Source of the DNA: Planococcus citreus
GTDB taxonomy: Bacteria; Bacillota; Bacilli; Bacillales_A; Planococcaceae
DNA length: 64,000 nt
Direction: 5' to 3'
Assembly (NCBI RefSeq): GCF_003664125.1
Contig: NZ_RCCP01000003.1
Location: 186,001 to 250,000, forward strand
Every line of letters begins with the position of its first letter. The first letter of the stretch is position 1. This document shows, in pieces, positions 36,127 through 44,610 of the stretch. Below the pieces are notes generated by a model. The model searched no databases, was not told the DNA's origin, and was given only the letters and a program-made list of their open reading frames with translations. A program made the translations under genes and the position numbers.

Positions 36127-36807
36127 ATGAATGAAGATCAATGGCAACTGGCGGCGCAAGCTTTGTCGGCTGTCACCGTGACAGCGCATCCTGATAATGA
36201 ACCCGTGACAATCGTGGGAATGGCAGATAGCTTTCGCTGCATCGGCGTCGGGACGGATGCGGCCGTGTTCCAATCCGAAAACTTCCCCGAATATGCATTC
36301 AAGGTATACGCAGAAGGCAAAAAGGATAAGCTCGAAGCTGAGGCACAAGTATATGAACAAATCGGCCAATCTGTTTATTTCTCGACTTGCTATGGAAGAA
36401 ATGAGCGCATGCTTGTGTTGAAATTTGAGAAAGGCCCAACTTTATTCGACTGCCTGCTGCAAGGTATTTACGTTCCTGAACAGGCCATCGTAGATGTGGA
36501 AAAAGCGCGCGACTATATTCGTGAAATCGGCTTGAATCCCCGGGATATCCATTTGAAAAACATCATTTTGCAGGACGGGCGCGCAAAGCTGCTCGATGTG
36601 TCCGAATACATCAAGCCCGGCAATGATTTCCGCTGGGAGCATTTGAAAAAAGCGTACCAGGAATATTACCCGATCATCGACGGCAAACCGGTGCCATTCT
36701 GGCTGCTCGACACGATCCGCAAATGGTACCACCATTGGAACCGCTATTCTGCCTCGTTTGAAGAATTCATGCGTATTGTATCCAAGCAAATAAACTACCG
36801 CAAATAA
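36127..36807 (+). CDS. Small protein-kinase-fold protein (YrzF-like)
   Basis: 226 residues with a reduced kinase fold. Lys59 in AFKVY, catalytic loop PRDIHLKN with Asp140 and Asn145, and metal Asp157 in LLDVSEY (replacing DFG) are all present, so phosphotransfer is plausible. The nucleotide-binding loop is VGTDAAVF, without the classical glycine pattern. ATG 36127 lies 8 nt from AGAGGAG; ATG 36121 is only 2 nt from it. Resembles B. subtilis YrzF-type putative kinases; target unknown. Confidence 0.72.
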   Translation: MNEDQWQLAAQALSAVTVTAHPDNEPVTIVGMADSFRCIGVGTDAAVFQSENFPEYAFKVYAEGKKDKLEAEAQVYEQIGQSVYFSTCYGRNERMLVLKFEKGPTLFDCLLQGIYVPEQAIVDVEKARDYIREIGLNPRDIHLKNIILQDGRAKLLDVSEYIKPGNDFRWEHLKKAYQEYYPIIDGKPVPFWLLDTIRKWYHHWNRYSASFEEFMRIVSKQINYRK

Positions 36808-36814
36808 TTTTAGC

Positions 36815-36857
36815 AAACAACAGACTTTCCGGCTCTTGGAAATCCTGTTGTTTTTTT
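36815..36857 (+). terminator. Terminator of the kinase-like gene
   Basis: AACAACAG/CTGTTGTT with inner TTTCC/GGAAA pairing and a run of seven T. Confidence 0.85.
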
Positions 36858-36916
36858 GAAATAAATAACTGACAATATCAACTCTATTAAATTCAAAATT
36901 TTATATATTTTTCAAG

Positions 36917-36938
36917 AAAATTATTATTTGTATATAAT
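36917..36938 (+). promoter_or_regulatory. Likely sigma-A promoter of the OppA-like gene
   Basis: A consensus TATAAT at 36933-36938 is preceded, in AT-rich sequence, by a weak -35 near 36911-36916 (TTCAAG-like). AGGAGG follows before ATG 36983. Confidence 0.45.
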
Positions 36939-36982
36939 AGGAGGGGAAATGAACTAGAGCAATAGACTTAGGAGGCTTCATA

Positions 36983-38668
36983 ATGATTAAACGAAATAAA
37001 GCTTGGGCTTTGTTGATGACGGCCAGTTTGGCTGCGATGCTTACAGCTTGCGGCGGGGATCAGGAATCGGCATCTGATACGGAAAGTGAAGCTGGGCATG
37101 GAGAACTGGACAGTGTCCAGGAACTGCGCTTAACGACAGGGTCTGGAATTCCGACGATGGATTCCGTATTGGCGGACGATGCGGTATCGTTCACTATGTT
37201 GAACAATGCCGGCGAAGGCCTCTACCGACTGGATCAACAGAATACGGCCATACCGGCGATAGCTTCGGCCGAACCTGAAATCAGCGAAGACGGATTGACC
37301 TATACATTCAAGCTGCGCGATGCAAACTGGTCTGATGGCTCGCCCGTGACGGCGCATGATTTTGTCTTCGCGTGGCAGCGTGCAGCGGACCCAGAAACAG
37401 GCTCGACTTACGGCCCGTATATGATGGCGGGAACGATCAAGAATGCCGCTGCGATTGCAGAAGGCAAACTGGACAAGTCGGAACTCGGCATTACTGCAAA
37501 AGACGACCAGACGCTGGTCGTGTCACTTGAACGCCCGATTCCTTATTTCTTGTCTTTGATGGCGTTCGGTACGTTTTATCCACAGAAGGAAGCGTACGTC
37601 ACTGAACACGGAGATCAATACGCCGTGGATTCAGAAAATCTGTTGTCGAACGGGCCGTTCATTTTGGCGAACTGGGATGCAACTGCAGCATCGTGGGAGC
37701 TGGAGAAAAACCCTGAATACTGGGATGCGGAAACGGTGAAATTAGATAAGGTCGAATTTAATATCGTTCCGGATCCAGGGACCGGTGTTAATTTATATGA
37801 GACAGGGGAAGCGGACCGTGCCGGCTTGGCAGGCGAATTTGCCATGCAATACGCGGAAGATGAAGAAGTCGTGCGCGTTTTGAAGCCGTCTGTCTATTAT
37901 TTGCAGTTCAACCAGGAGCGCGAAGGTGAACCGACGCCGCTTGCGAACCCGAAATTACGCAAAGCTTTGGCGCTGTCATTCAATAAACAGGATTTGGCGG
38001 ATGTCGTCCTTGCCAACGGGTCGATTCCGGCAGATTTCTTGGTCCCGACGGAATTCACATTTGATGCGAACAATGAAGATTTCCGCCAGCTCAATGGGGA
38101 TATGATGGAATTCAATGCTGAGGAAGCGAAAGACTTATGGGCAAAAGGCTTGGAGGAAGAAGGGCTGACGGAAGTGAGCTTGGAGTACTTAAGCGGCGAT
38201 ACGGAACTTTCTAAAAAGATCGATGCCTATATGAAAGACCAGATGGAAGGCAATCTGGAAGGCTTGACGCTGGAGATGAGCCAAGTACCGTTCAATGTCC
38301 TGCTCGATAAAAACGAAGCACAGGATTACGATATCCAAAGCACAGGCTGGGGCCCGGATTTCCAGGACCCGATCACATTCCTTGATTTGTTCGCGACCGA
38401 ATCGCCTCAAAACACAATGGCGTATTCCAATGAACAAGTGGATGAATTGCTGGAACAGGCAAACGGCGAACTTGCCCTGAAACCGGAAGAGCGCTGGCAA
38501 GCGTTAGCTGAAGTGGAGAAAATCCTCGTTGAAGAAGATGCGGCCATTGCCAATATGTATCAGTTCGGCAGCATGGCGCTGCAAAAACCATATGTGCATG
38601 ATGTCATCACGCATCCGTTCACGGGTGATTTCAGCTATAAATGGGCGTATATCGCAGGAAGAGAATAA
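36983..38668 (+). CDS. oppA: Oligopeptide ABC transporter substrate-binding lipoprotein
   Basis: 561 residues, SBP_bac_5 family. Lipoprotein signal with lipobox LTAC (Cys23) and a Gly/Ser/Glu-rich linker; the mature part shows LRLTTGSGIPTMDSV, TYTFKLRDANWSDGSPVTAHDFVFAW and the C-terminal PYVHDVITHPFTGDFSYKWAYI typical of OppA-type peptide binders. No permease or ATPase genes follow, so this is an orphan receptor that would use transporters encoded elsewhere. Own promoter and terminator. Confidence 0.92.
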   Translation: MIKRNKAWALLMTASLAAMLTACGGDQESASDTESEAGHGELDSVQELRLTTGSGIPTMDSVLADDAVSFTMLNNAGEGLYRLDQQNTAIPAIASAEPEISEDGLTYTFKLRDANWSDGSPVTAHDFVFAWQRAADPETGSTYGPYMMAGTIKNAAAIAEGKLDKSELGITAKDDQTLVVSLERPIPYFLSLMAFGTFYPQKEAYVTEHGDQYAVDSENLLSNGPFILANWDATAASWELEKNPEYWDAETVKLDKVEFNIVPDPGTGVNLYETGEADRAGLAGEFAMQYAEDEEVVRVLKPSVYYLQFNQEREGEPTPLANPKLRKALALSFNKQDLADVVLANGSIPADFLVPTEFTFDANNEDFRQLNGDMMEFNAEEAKDLWAKGLEEEGLTEVSLEYLSGDTELSKKIDAYMKDQMEGNLEGLTLEMSQVPFNVLLDKNEAQDYDIQSTGWGPDFQDPITFLDLFATESPQNTMAYSNEQVDELLEQANGELALKPEERWQALAEVEKILVEEDAAIANMYQFGSMALQKPYVHDVITHPFTGDFSYKWAYIAGRE

Positions 38669-38670
38669 TG

Positions 38671-38706
38671 AAAAGGAGGACGGCGGCTGCCATCCTCCTT
38701 TTTTAG
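38671..38706 (+). terminator. Terminator of oppA, near-identical to 41209-41240
   Basis: AAAAGGAGGA..GGC with GCC..TCCTCCTTTTTT, beginning 3 nt after the stop. The 32-nt unit differs by only two bases from the perfect palindrome at 41209-41240. Confidence 0.9.
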
Positions 38707-38965
38707 ATTGTCGCGAAAGTTTTCACCTTCTATCGGCATTCATTTCAAGCCAGGCTAGTTCCCAAGCAAGTGGAATTGACTTTAGGTATTCATTATTTAA
38801 AAGGGGAAAAATTACAATAAACATTTATTAACAAATAAATCGGTTGTAACCAAAACAATATAGTAATATTGTAGACAGATGAACAGAGTGATCCGAAAAG
38901 AAATTTTTAATAGATAGTGGCAGATGAACTCCAACGATCAGTTGGCGGGAATGGAGAGTTATTGT

Positions 38966-41053
38966 ATGGTGAATGATCAATCGCGGTATTCGAGGCTTGC
39001 GAACATCACACGCATTGTTAATATGAAACTGGATTTGCATGAAGTTCTGCAGCAAGTCACAATGGCCATTTCGGAGGAAATTGTCCGGTGCGATTCTGTT
39101 GGGATTTTTTTGCCGGAAGGCGATGGCACTTACCGTGGCTTTGCGGGAAAACCGGAGATGATGAGCGGCGTAACACTGCAGTCACAAATTATCGATCCGA
39201 AAACTGACCCACTGGCAGCGGAATTAATAGAGAAAAGAAAAACCATCTACATAGCGGATACGTCGACAGATAATCGGCCGGATTTGACGCCGGTGGGAGC
39301 CTTCCGAATCAATTCCTTATTGGCGCTGCCGATTTCCTCTGAAAAGGAATTCATTGGCATGGTGTTCCTGTTCAATTACGGCATACCGATGAATTTAACG
39401 CCATCAGAGATTGAAAGCGTTGAAGCTTACGTAAACATGGCAGCCGTCGCGATCCAAAACGCGAAAGCCCTCAATCAAAAGGAGAAGTTGTTGACGGAAA
39501 AGCAACTATTGCTCGACCTCACCCGAGAGTTGTCTTTTTGTTCGACGATTCGGGCAAGCTTGAACGTGTGCTTCGATTATTTGAAACGGGCAGTTGGCAC
39601 CGGGGATTTTGCCGCACATATCATCAAGCCGTCGAGCGCGAAAGGCAGCACGCCAATTAGGTTTCACGCAGCGGGTGAGGTGGCCGAACAGGACTGGCAT
39701 GAACATCTTGCCAAAAAGGGCTTAACCGATAATTATGAAGAGCTGATCAAGCGGGCTCTATCAAAGAAAGAGCCAATCCGGGCCGATATGGGTGGTCGCG
39801 GGGAACTGCTGCTTCTTCCAATGGTTTCCATGGGGAAAGTGCATGGTATCGTTTCTGCGTCATGTACTTGTGTGGGGGTGAAAAAGGCTGTTGATTTGCC
39901 GGTTTCGTTCGCGCAATCCATTATCGATGCCACTGCCCCGGTGTTTTCGAATTTATTGTATATGGATCAATTGGAAGGCATGGTCGAAGAGCGGACGCGT
40001 GAGTTGTATGCTGCGAACAAACGGGTCAACAGCGTGATTGAAAGTATCACGGATGGTTTTTTTGTGCTCAATAAAGACTGGGAATACACCTATGTCAACA
40101 AGCATCATTTTTTTCCGGGAGGGAAAAAAGTGGAGGAAGTGCTTGGCAAGAACATTTGGGAGGTGTTTCCGCAAACTGTGGGAACCATCACCTATACCGA
40201 GTTCCATCGAGCCATGAATGACCGGGTGACAGTCCGCTTTGAAACTCAATCCGATGTGCATGATTTTTGGTTTGAAATTACCGCCTATCCGTTTGATGAC
40301 GGCATATGCTGTATGTTGAAAGACATCAAAGAGAAAAAGAAATACGAAAAAGAACTGAAAAGGCTCGCCAATATGGATCTGATCGGCCAGATGGCAGCAG
40401 GGATCAGCCACGAAATCCGCAATCCGATGACAACGGTACGCGGCTTCCTGCAATTGATGTTAAGCAACGAGCAATTAGAGCCGCACGCCTCCCATTTCAA
40501 TTTGATGATCGGTGAATTGGACCGGGCGAATGCGATCATCACTGAATTTCTATCGGTCGGTAATACGCAGACTTCCGATATGAAAATGATGAGCTTGAAT
40601 ACCATTCTCGAGGACATTTCCCCGTTGATCAAAATCGATACGTCCAATCAGAACAAACAAATCCGCATTTATACACAGGAAGTGCCGGAATTGTTGTTGA
40701 ATCATAATGAAATCCGGCAATTGATCATCAATTTATATCGCAATGGGCTTGAAGCGATGGGGGAAGGGCAGACTCTGACCATCGGCACCTATCCGGAAAA
40801 CGAAAACTTCGTGGTGCTGGCAGTTCAGGATCAGGGCAGCGGCATCGATCCTGCCATCATCGAAAAAATCGGCACGCCTTTCTATACGACAAAAGACGAA
40901 GGCACGGGCCTTGGGCTGGGTATCTGTTACGCTGTGGCAGCTCGCCATAATGCGACGATCACTATCGAGACAGGACCCGAAGGCACTATCTTTTTCACGA
41001 AGTTTCCGGTCGAACAGGAGCCGGACGGAAAGCTTCCAGCTCTTCGCGACTGA
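38966..41053 (+). CDS. Cytosolic GAF/PAS sensor histidine kinase (orphan)
   Basis: 695 residues with no membrane segment. Order: GAF (about 10-175), a second GAF-like region (about 195-330), PAS (about 350-455), HisKA with H-box ISHEIRNP (His482), and HATPase_c with N-box LIINLYRNGLEAM, G1 VQDQGSGID and G2 GTGLGLGI. I choose ATG 38966, which has GGAGAG 7 nt upstream; ATG 38924 gives 709 residues but no ribosome site. No response regulator is adjacent, as with sporulation-type kinases that feed shared phosphorelays. Signal unknown. Confidence 0.88.
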   Translation: MVNDQSRYSRLANITRIVNMKLDLHEVLQQVTMAISEEIVRCDSVGIFLPEGDGTYRGFAGKPEMMSGVTLQSQIIDPKTDPLAAELIEKRKTIYIADTSTDNRPDLTPVGAFRINSLLALPISSEKEFIGMVFLFNYGIPMNLTPSEIESVEAYVNMAAVAIQNAKALNQKEKLLTEKQLLLDLTRELSFCSTIRASLNVCFDYLKRAVGTGDFAAHIIKPSSAKGSTPIRFHAAGEVAEQDWHEHLAKKGLTDNYEELIKRALSKKEPIRADMGGRGELLLLPMVSMGKVHGIVSASCTCVGVKKAVDLPVSFAQSIIDATAPVFSNLLYMDQLEGMVEERTRELYAANKRVNSVIESITDGFFVLNKDWEYTYVNKHHFFPGGKKVEEVLGKNIWEVFPQTVGTITYTEFHRAMNDRVTVRFETQSDVHDFWFEITAYPFDDGICCMLKDIKEKKKYEKELKRLANMDLIGQMAAGISHEIRNPMTTVRGFLQLMLSNEQLEPHASHFNLMIGELDRANAIITEFLSVGNTQTSDMKMMSLNTILEDISPLIKIDTSNQNKQIRIYTQEVPELLLNHNEIRQLIINLYRNGLEAMGEGQTLTIGTYPENENFVVLAVQDQGSGIDPAIIEKIGTPFYTTKDEGTGLGLGICYAVAARHNATITIETGPEGTIFFTKFPVEQEPDGKLPALRD

Positions 41054-41103
41054 CCTCACCCCTCCATAAAGAAAATTCTTCATACAAAGCAAGGGGAGTC
41101 TCC

Positions 41104-41134
41104 AGGCTGTCGAGAAAGTTCGGCAGCTTTTTTG
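41104..41134 (+). terminator. Terminator of the histidine kinase gene
   Basis: GGCTGTCG/CGGCAGC stem (with G-U) followed by TTTTTT. A 25-bp fragment resembling the end of the family A repeat follows at about 41149-41175. Confidence 0.75.
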
Positions 41135-41208
41135 CGCGCCATTCCAGCCGGGCACGTTCCGCTTTTGTTCATAACATCAAGAATGACCTATGTTTCTCAA
41201 TAGATGCG

Positions 41209-41240
41209 AAAAGGAGGATGGCAGCTGCCATCCTCCTTTT
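41209..41240. terminator. Perfect 32-bp palindrome, bidirectional terminator
   Basis: The half-site AAAAGGAGGATGGCAG is followed immediately by its exact reverse complement. It lies between the convergent histidine kinase and DUF2207 genes. It is nearly identical to the oppA terminator 2.5 kb upstream. Confidence 0.85.
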
Positions 41241-41255
41241 GCTTTAGCTATCGTT

Positions 41256-42929
41256 TTAAAACGCGCCCGAGCCGCCGCCACCACCGCCGACTCCGCCTCC
41301 AGTCCCGGCCATTCCACCGCCGCTTGCGCTGGCGCTCGAACTGGTCGTGGTGCTGGCCGAGACGAATACGGCCGTCATAAGGATTGGATTCATCGCGAAG
41401 CCAGAGACATCGTTTGCCGGCTCAGCGGCTGTGAAGGCATTCGCTTTTCGCTCAGCCGTTTTCTGGTCGCTGCCGAGTAAGTACGCATAAGCACGCTGCT
41501 TTTCGTCCATAGTCAGCCGTTCCCATTGCTCGGTCGGCAATTGGTCCATAGCGTTTTTCATGCTGCGCCATTCGTAGCGCACACGGTGGCCTTCGGGCGT
41601 GATCGGCGAATAGCCAATCGCAAACCCAAGAGCGAGCATTGCAAGCGCAATAGACAAAGCCATCCATGGCAAGAGCCCGTAAATGCCTGAAACGATGGCG
41701 AGGCCGATGAAGACCGCGCTCAGAATGCCGACCGCCCAGCGCAGGCCGACGTGTTTTTCATAAAAGTCGTGAGCCGTTACTTCGGCTTTTACTTCTTTAT
41801 TCCACTCGGCGGTTGCTGCGTTGTAGTCTTCGTGATTAAGTTCATTTTTCGTATAGATCTCAACTTGTTCAAGCGTGAACTCCTGGCCATCTCCGATTGT
41901 ATCGAACAATAGCCCAATCAATACTGCTTCATGCGGGTGGTCGGTACTGCGGTCGGCCAGTTCGAAATGTTCTTCCGAGAGTTGGCGAATCTTGCCTTTT
42001 CTCATCAAATCCAAAATCGCCGCTGACATGCCGTTCGCCGCTACATAGCTCGGGTTCGTAAAATGAAGCAGGGCGGGAATGCTCATTGAGCCTTCAGGTA
42101 CGAAAAATTCATAAGTGCCGCTTTGGACACTTCGTTTACGTCTCGACGCCTTCAGCCAAGAAAATAGCACGAGCCCGATGAGAAGCGCGCCAAGTATCAC
42201 GATGGCGGGAATCCCAGCCGATTTCGCGATTTGTTGGTTGCGGGCGAACGCTGCTGCCTCGTTTTCGAGTTCTTCACGGTCATCCGCGAGCTCATCGCGC
42301 ACCGTACCGTCTTGCGCTGTGACACCAGGGAACAATTCTGGTTCAAAAATTGCGCGGATATCTGCATTTTTTTCGGATGGTACATTGCCTAAATCGAAAA
42401 CCGCGGTGCCGTCTTCCGTAACGTTCGAGGTATCAAACGCCTCGCCGTATCCAAGCGCTTCGGTTTCTGTTGCCGGGGCAGGCGGGATGACTGTAATCGT
42501 CATATCGCCGTACTCGCTTTCGTTGCTTGCATCAAAGAACGGCCAGTAAAACTCGGCGCCGTCTTCAAACTTCTCGACAGCCCCGACGATCCGGTAGTTC
42601 AGTTCGACTTGGATCGAATCGCCGTCATTGCCCGAGCGGTAGATTTTGTACAGGCCGTCTTCGGCTTCCACTTCCAGATCCCGACGGCTGTCGCTTGCCG
42701 TGAAATCCTCGATCGACGTTCCTTCTTTTGGAATCAAGCTTCTCGTGATGCCATTAAACTCATCTTCGAATTCATACGTGAATTGTTCCGTGACATCTGC
42801 CGTACCGTCTTCATTCAACTGGGCTTCGATCTGCACTTCCATAATATCGAAATCAACTGCAAACGCCTGGACCGGGACGAGCAGCAAGAAAATGAACAAA
42901 ACGAATGCCAACACTTTTTTGTTCTTCAC
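41256..42929 (-). CDS. DUF2207 membrane protein with Gly-rich tail
   Basis: 557 residues: cleavable signal peptide (1-24, ending VQAFA), an extracellular DUF2207 beta domain (about 25-215), a membrane segment (about 240-260), a cytosolic segment, two further membrane helices near 400-445, and a low-complexity tail of Thr/Ser then Gly (GGGVGGGGGGSGAF). The fold and glycine tail are typical of the YciQ-like DUF2207 family of unknown function. No ribosome-site doubt; likely single gene. Confidence 0.88.
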   Translation of the reverse strand: MKNKKVLAFVLFIFLLLVPVQAFAVDFDIMEVQIEAQLNEDGTADVTEQFTYEFEDEFNGITRSLIPKEGTSIEDFTASDSRRDLEVEAEDGLYKIYRSGNDGDSIQVELNYRIVGAVEKFEDGAEFYWPFFDASNESEYGDMTITVIPPAPATETEALGYGEAFDTSNVTEDGTAVFDLGNVPSEKNADIRAIFEPELFPGVTAQDGTVRDELADDREELENEAAAFARNQQIAKSAGIPAIVILGALLIGLVLFSWLKASRRKRSVQSGTYEFFVPEGSMSIPALLHFTNPSYVAANGMSAAILDLMRKGKIRQLSEEHFELADRSTDHPHEAVLIGLLFDTIGDGQEFTLEQVEIYTKNELNHEDYNAATAEWNKEVKAEVTAHDFYEKHVGLRWAVGILSAVFIGLAIVSGIYGLLPWMALSIALAMLALGFAIGYSPITPEGHRVRYEWRSMKNAMDQLPTEQWERLTMDEKQRAYAYLLGSDQKTAERKANAFTAAEPANDVSGFAMNPILMTAVFVSASTTTSSSASASGGGMAGTGGGVGGGGGGSGAF

Positions 42930-43009
42930 GATTCATCACCTCTTGTATAGCAGTACGGATGAGAAGGGAGAAGGTTTCATATCAGGACGCAGCCGGTTGG
43001 ATGAAATGA

Positions 43010-43045
43010 AAAACCAGGCGGGGAAGAAGTTCCCTGCCTGGTTTC
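43010..43045 (-). terminator. Terminator of the PadR-DUF1700 operon
   Basis: AAACCAGGCGGGGAA/TTCCCTGCCTGGTTT stem with GAAG loop; T-run on the minus strand. Confidence 0.88.
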
Positions 43046-43067
43046 CATTCGTGCATCAATCGCTTAT

Positions 43068-44099
43068 TCAATTAACTAATTCAACCGTGATGCTGCCATT
43101 ATCCGACTGCAAATCCACCGCATTCTCTCCGCTGCCGAAGACGCTGTGTCGGTTTTTTATGCCGAATACGGAAACGGTTCCCCAATCGACATTCGCGCGG
43201 ATTGTCGCATTTTTTGGCTGCGCCTGGGTCTCGACCGAGATGGCGCCATTGTCGGTTTCGAGGCTGATTGTGCGGTCAAGGTCCGCAGTCGACAAGCGAA
43301 TGCGCCCGTTGTCGGTTTTCGCGCGGACATTGCCTTTGATGTCTTTCAAGTCGATGGCGCCGTTATCCGTTGACGCATGGAGTTCATCTGCCTGGATGTC
43401 CCGCAGCTGGAGCTGTCCGTTGTCGGTGCCGACTTTCAGTTTCTTTGCCTGTACATGTGCCAATTCGATATCGCCGTTGTCCGATTCGACATTCGCTTGG
43501 TCCGCCGTGATGTGCGTAAGCTCGATGCGGCCGTTATCGGTTTCGATGGACAACTGGCGGCTGTCGAGTCGCTCGCCAGTGATCATGCCGTGGTCGGAAT
43601 CGATTTGGATTTTGTCATACAGTTTCTTTGGCAAGCGGACGTCTAGCTTCGGTGATTTCATGCTGCCGGTAAAGCTGAAGATGCCCCATTTTCTTGGCTC
43701 TTCTTTCAAGGTGATGACGAGCGTCCGGTTGAGGATATCGACATTCAGCTGCTGGCGGTAGCTTTTATCGGTGATGTCGGCATGCATCTTGCCGTCTTCT
43801 GAAGGAGCAATCGTCAGTATGCCATTATCGATTTGGATATCGACTTGATCGAATTTATCTTCTGTCAGTTCATTCGCCGCCGCACTAATATCGCTTTGAT
43901 TGAAATCAAACGACTCGATCAGTTCATCGGCAATTTCCTGCGGCGAGTCGAGTTCATCGGCGATTTCGCTATCGGTTTTGCCATCTGCCTTGCCGTTCGC
44001 AAAATACTCGCGGATGTCTTGGAGAATATCGTTCTGTTCTTCTTTCGGCAATCGTTTCAACGCTGTTTCAAGTTCTTGCAAAAATTGGTTTTCAGTCAT
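43068..44099 (-). CDS. HAAS (DUF1700) - DUF4097 fusion protein
   Basis: 343 residues. The N-terminal ~60 residues ([24 protein letters not shown]) are the HAAS/DUF1700 helical module usually paired with PadR regulators. The rest is a DUF4097 beta-helix with DNGRI/DNGAI/DNGDI repeats about 20 residues apart. No membrane segment, unlike the paralogue at 20371-21210. ATG 44099 lies inside the end of padR (8-nt overlap), so expression is coupled. Possibly an effector of a PadR-controlled envelope response; function not established. Confidence 0.85.
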   Translation of the reverse strand: MTENQFLQELETALKRLPKEEQNDILQDIREYFANGKADGKTDSEIADELDSPQEIADELIESFDFNQSDISAAANELTEDKFDQVDIQIDNGILTIAPSEDGKMHADITDKSYRQQLNVDILNRTLVITLKEEPRKWGIFSFTGSMKSPKLDVRLPKKLYDKIQIDSDHGMITGERLDSRQLSIETDNGRIELTHITADQANVESDNGDIELAHVQAKKLKVGTDNGQLQLRDIQADELHASTDNGAIDLKDIKGNVRAKTDNGRIRLSTADLDRTISLETDNGAISVETQAQPKNATIRANVDWGTVSVFGIKNRHSVFGSGENAVDLQSDNGSITVELVN

Positions 44100-44415
44100 T
44101 TTGCACACCCTCTTCAATTAGTTGGTTGACCCCATCCGTGAAACTTTTCCATTCTTTGAGCTGTTCCTGTAAATACGTACGGCCGAGTTCGGTGAGCGAG
44201 TAATATTTCCGCGGCGGGCCTTCGCTTGATTCCTGCAAGTAAGTGGTGAAATAGCCTTCTTTTGTGAGCCGCCGCAGCAGGGGATAGACGGCGCCTTCCG
44301 AGATGGCGATGCGGCTCGAGATTTTCTGGACGAGTTCATAGCCGTAGCGGTCTTGTTTATCCAACAACACCAGGACACATAAATTCAACACGCCTTTTTT
44401 AAACTGGATGTTCAT
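44092..44415 (-). CDS. PadR-family transcriptional regulator
   Basis: 107 residues, a small PadR of the subfamily-1 type: winged HTH with [35 protein letters not shown] and the wing [12 protein letters not shown], then a short C-terminal helix. AAAGGAGG precedes the ATG. It is first in a two-gene operon and most likely represses its own promoter. Confidence 0.92.
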   Translation of the reverse strand: MNIQFKKGVLNLCVLVLLDKQDRYGYELVQKISSRIAISEGAVYPLLRRLTKEGYFTTYLQESSEGPPRKYYSLTELGRTYLQEQLKEWKSFTDGVNQLIEEGVQND

Positions 44416-44438
44416 CTGAGTTTCCTCCTTTCCTAGCT

Positions 44439-44510
44439 AGTATTTTATAAACAGTAGTGATTAATGAATAATATATCATCTAGTATTGTTCAATGCAAGG
44501 TACTGTGTAG
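44439..44510 (-). promoter_or_regulatory. padR promoter region with direct repeats
   Basis: On the minus strand TTGCAT, 17 nt, TATATT forms a sigma-A promoter. The word AATACTAG occurs on each side of it, upstream near 44481-44488 and downstream near 44435-44450, as candidate PadR half-sites. Confidence 0.4.
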
Positions 44511-44561
44511 AATTAATTGAAAATTATTTTTTCTTTGCTCAAATAGCTGTCTATAAACATA

Positions 44562-44602
44562 AAAAAGCTGGCTCCCATTATGTAGAAAGGGGAGCCAGCT
44601 GG
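44562..44602 (-). terminator. Terminator of the peptide-binding lipoprotein gene
   Basis: AGCTGGCTCCC/GGGAGCCAGCT stem, then TTTTTT on the minus strand. Confidence 0.9.
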
Positions 44603-44610
44603 TAAGGCAA

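Noticed and set aside
36940..36956. Two-codon upstream ORF (ATG AAC TAG) behind AGGAGGGG before oppA
   Set aside because: The ribosome-like site overlaps the predicted transcription start, so it would not be in the mRNA in usable form.
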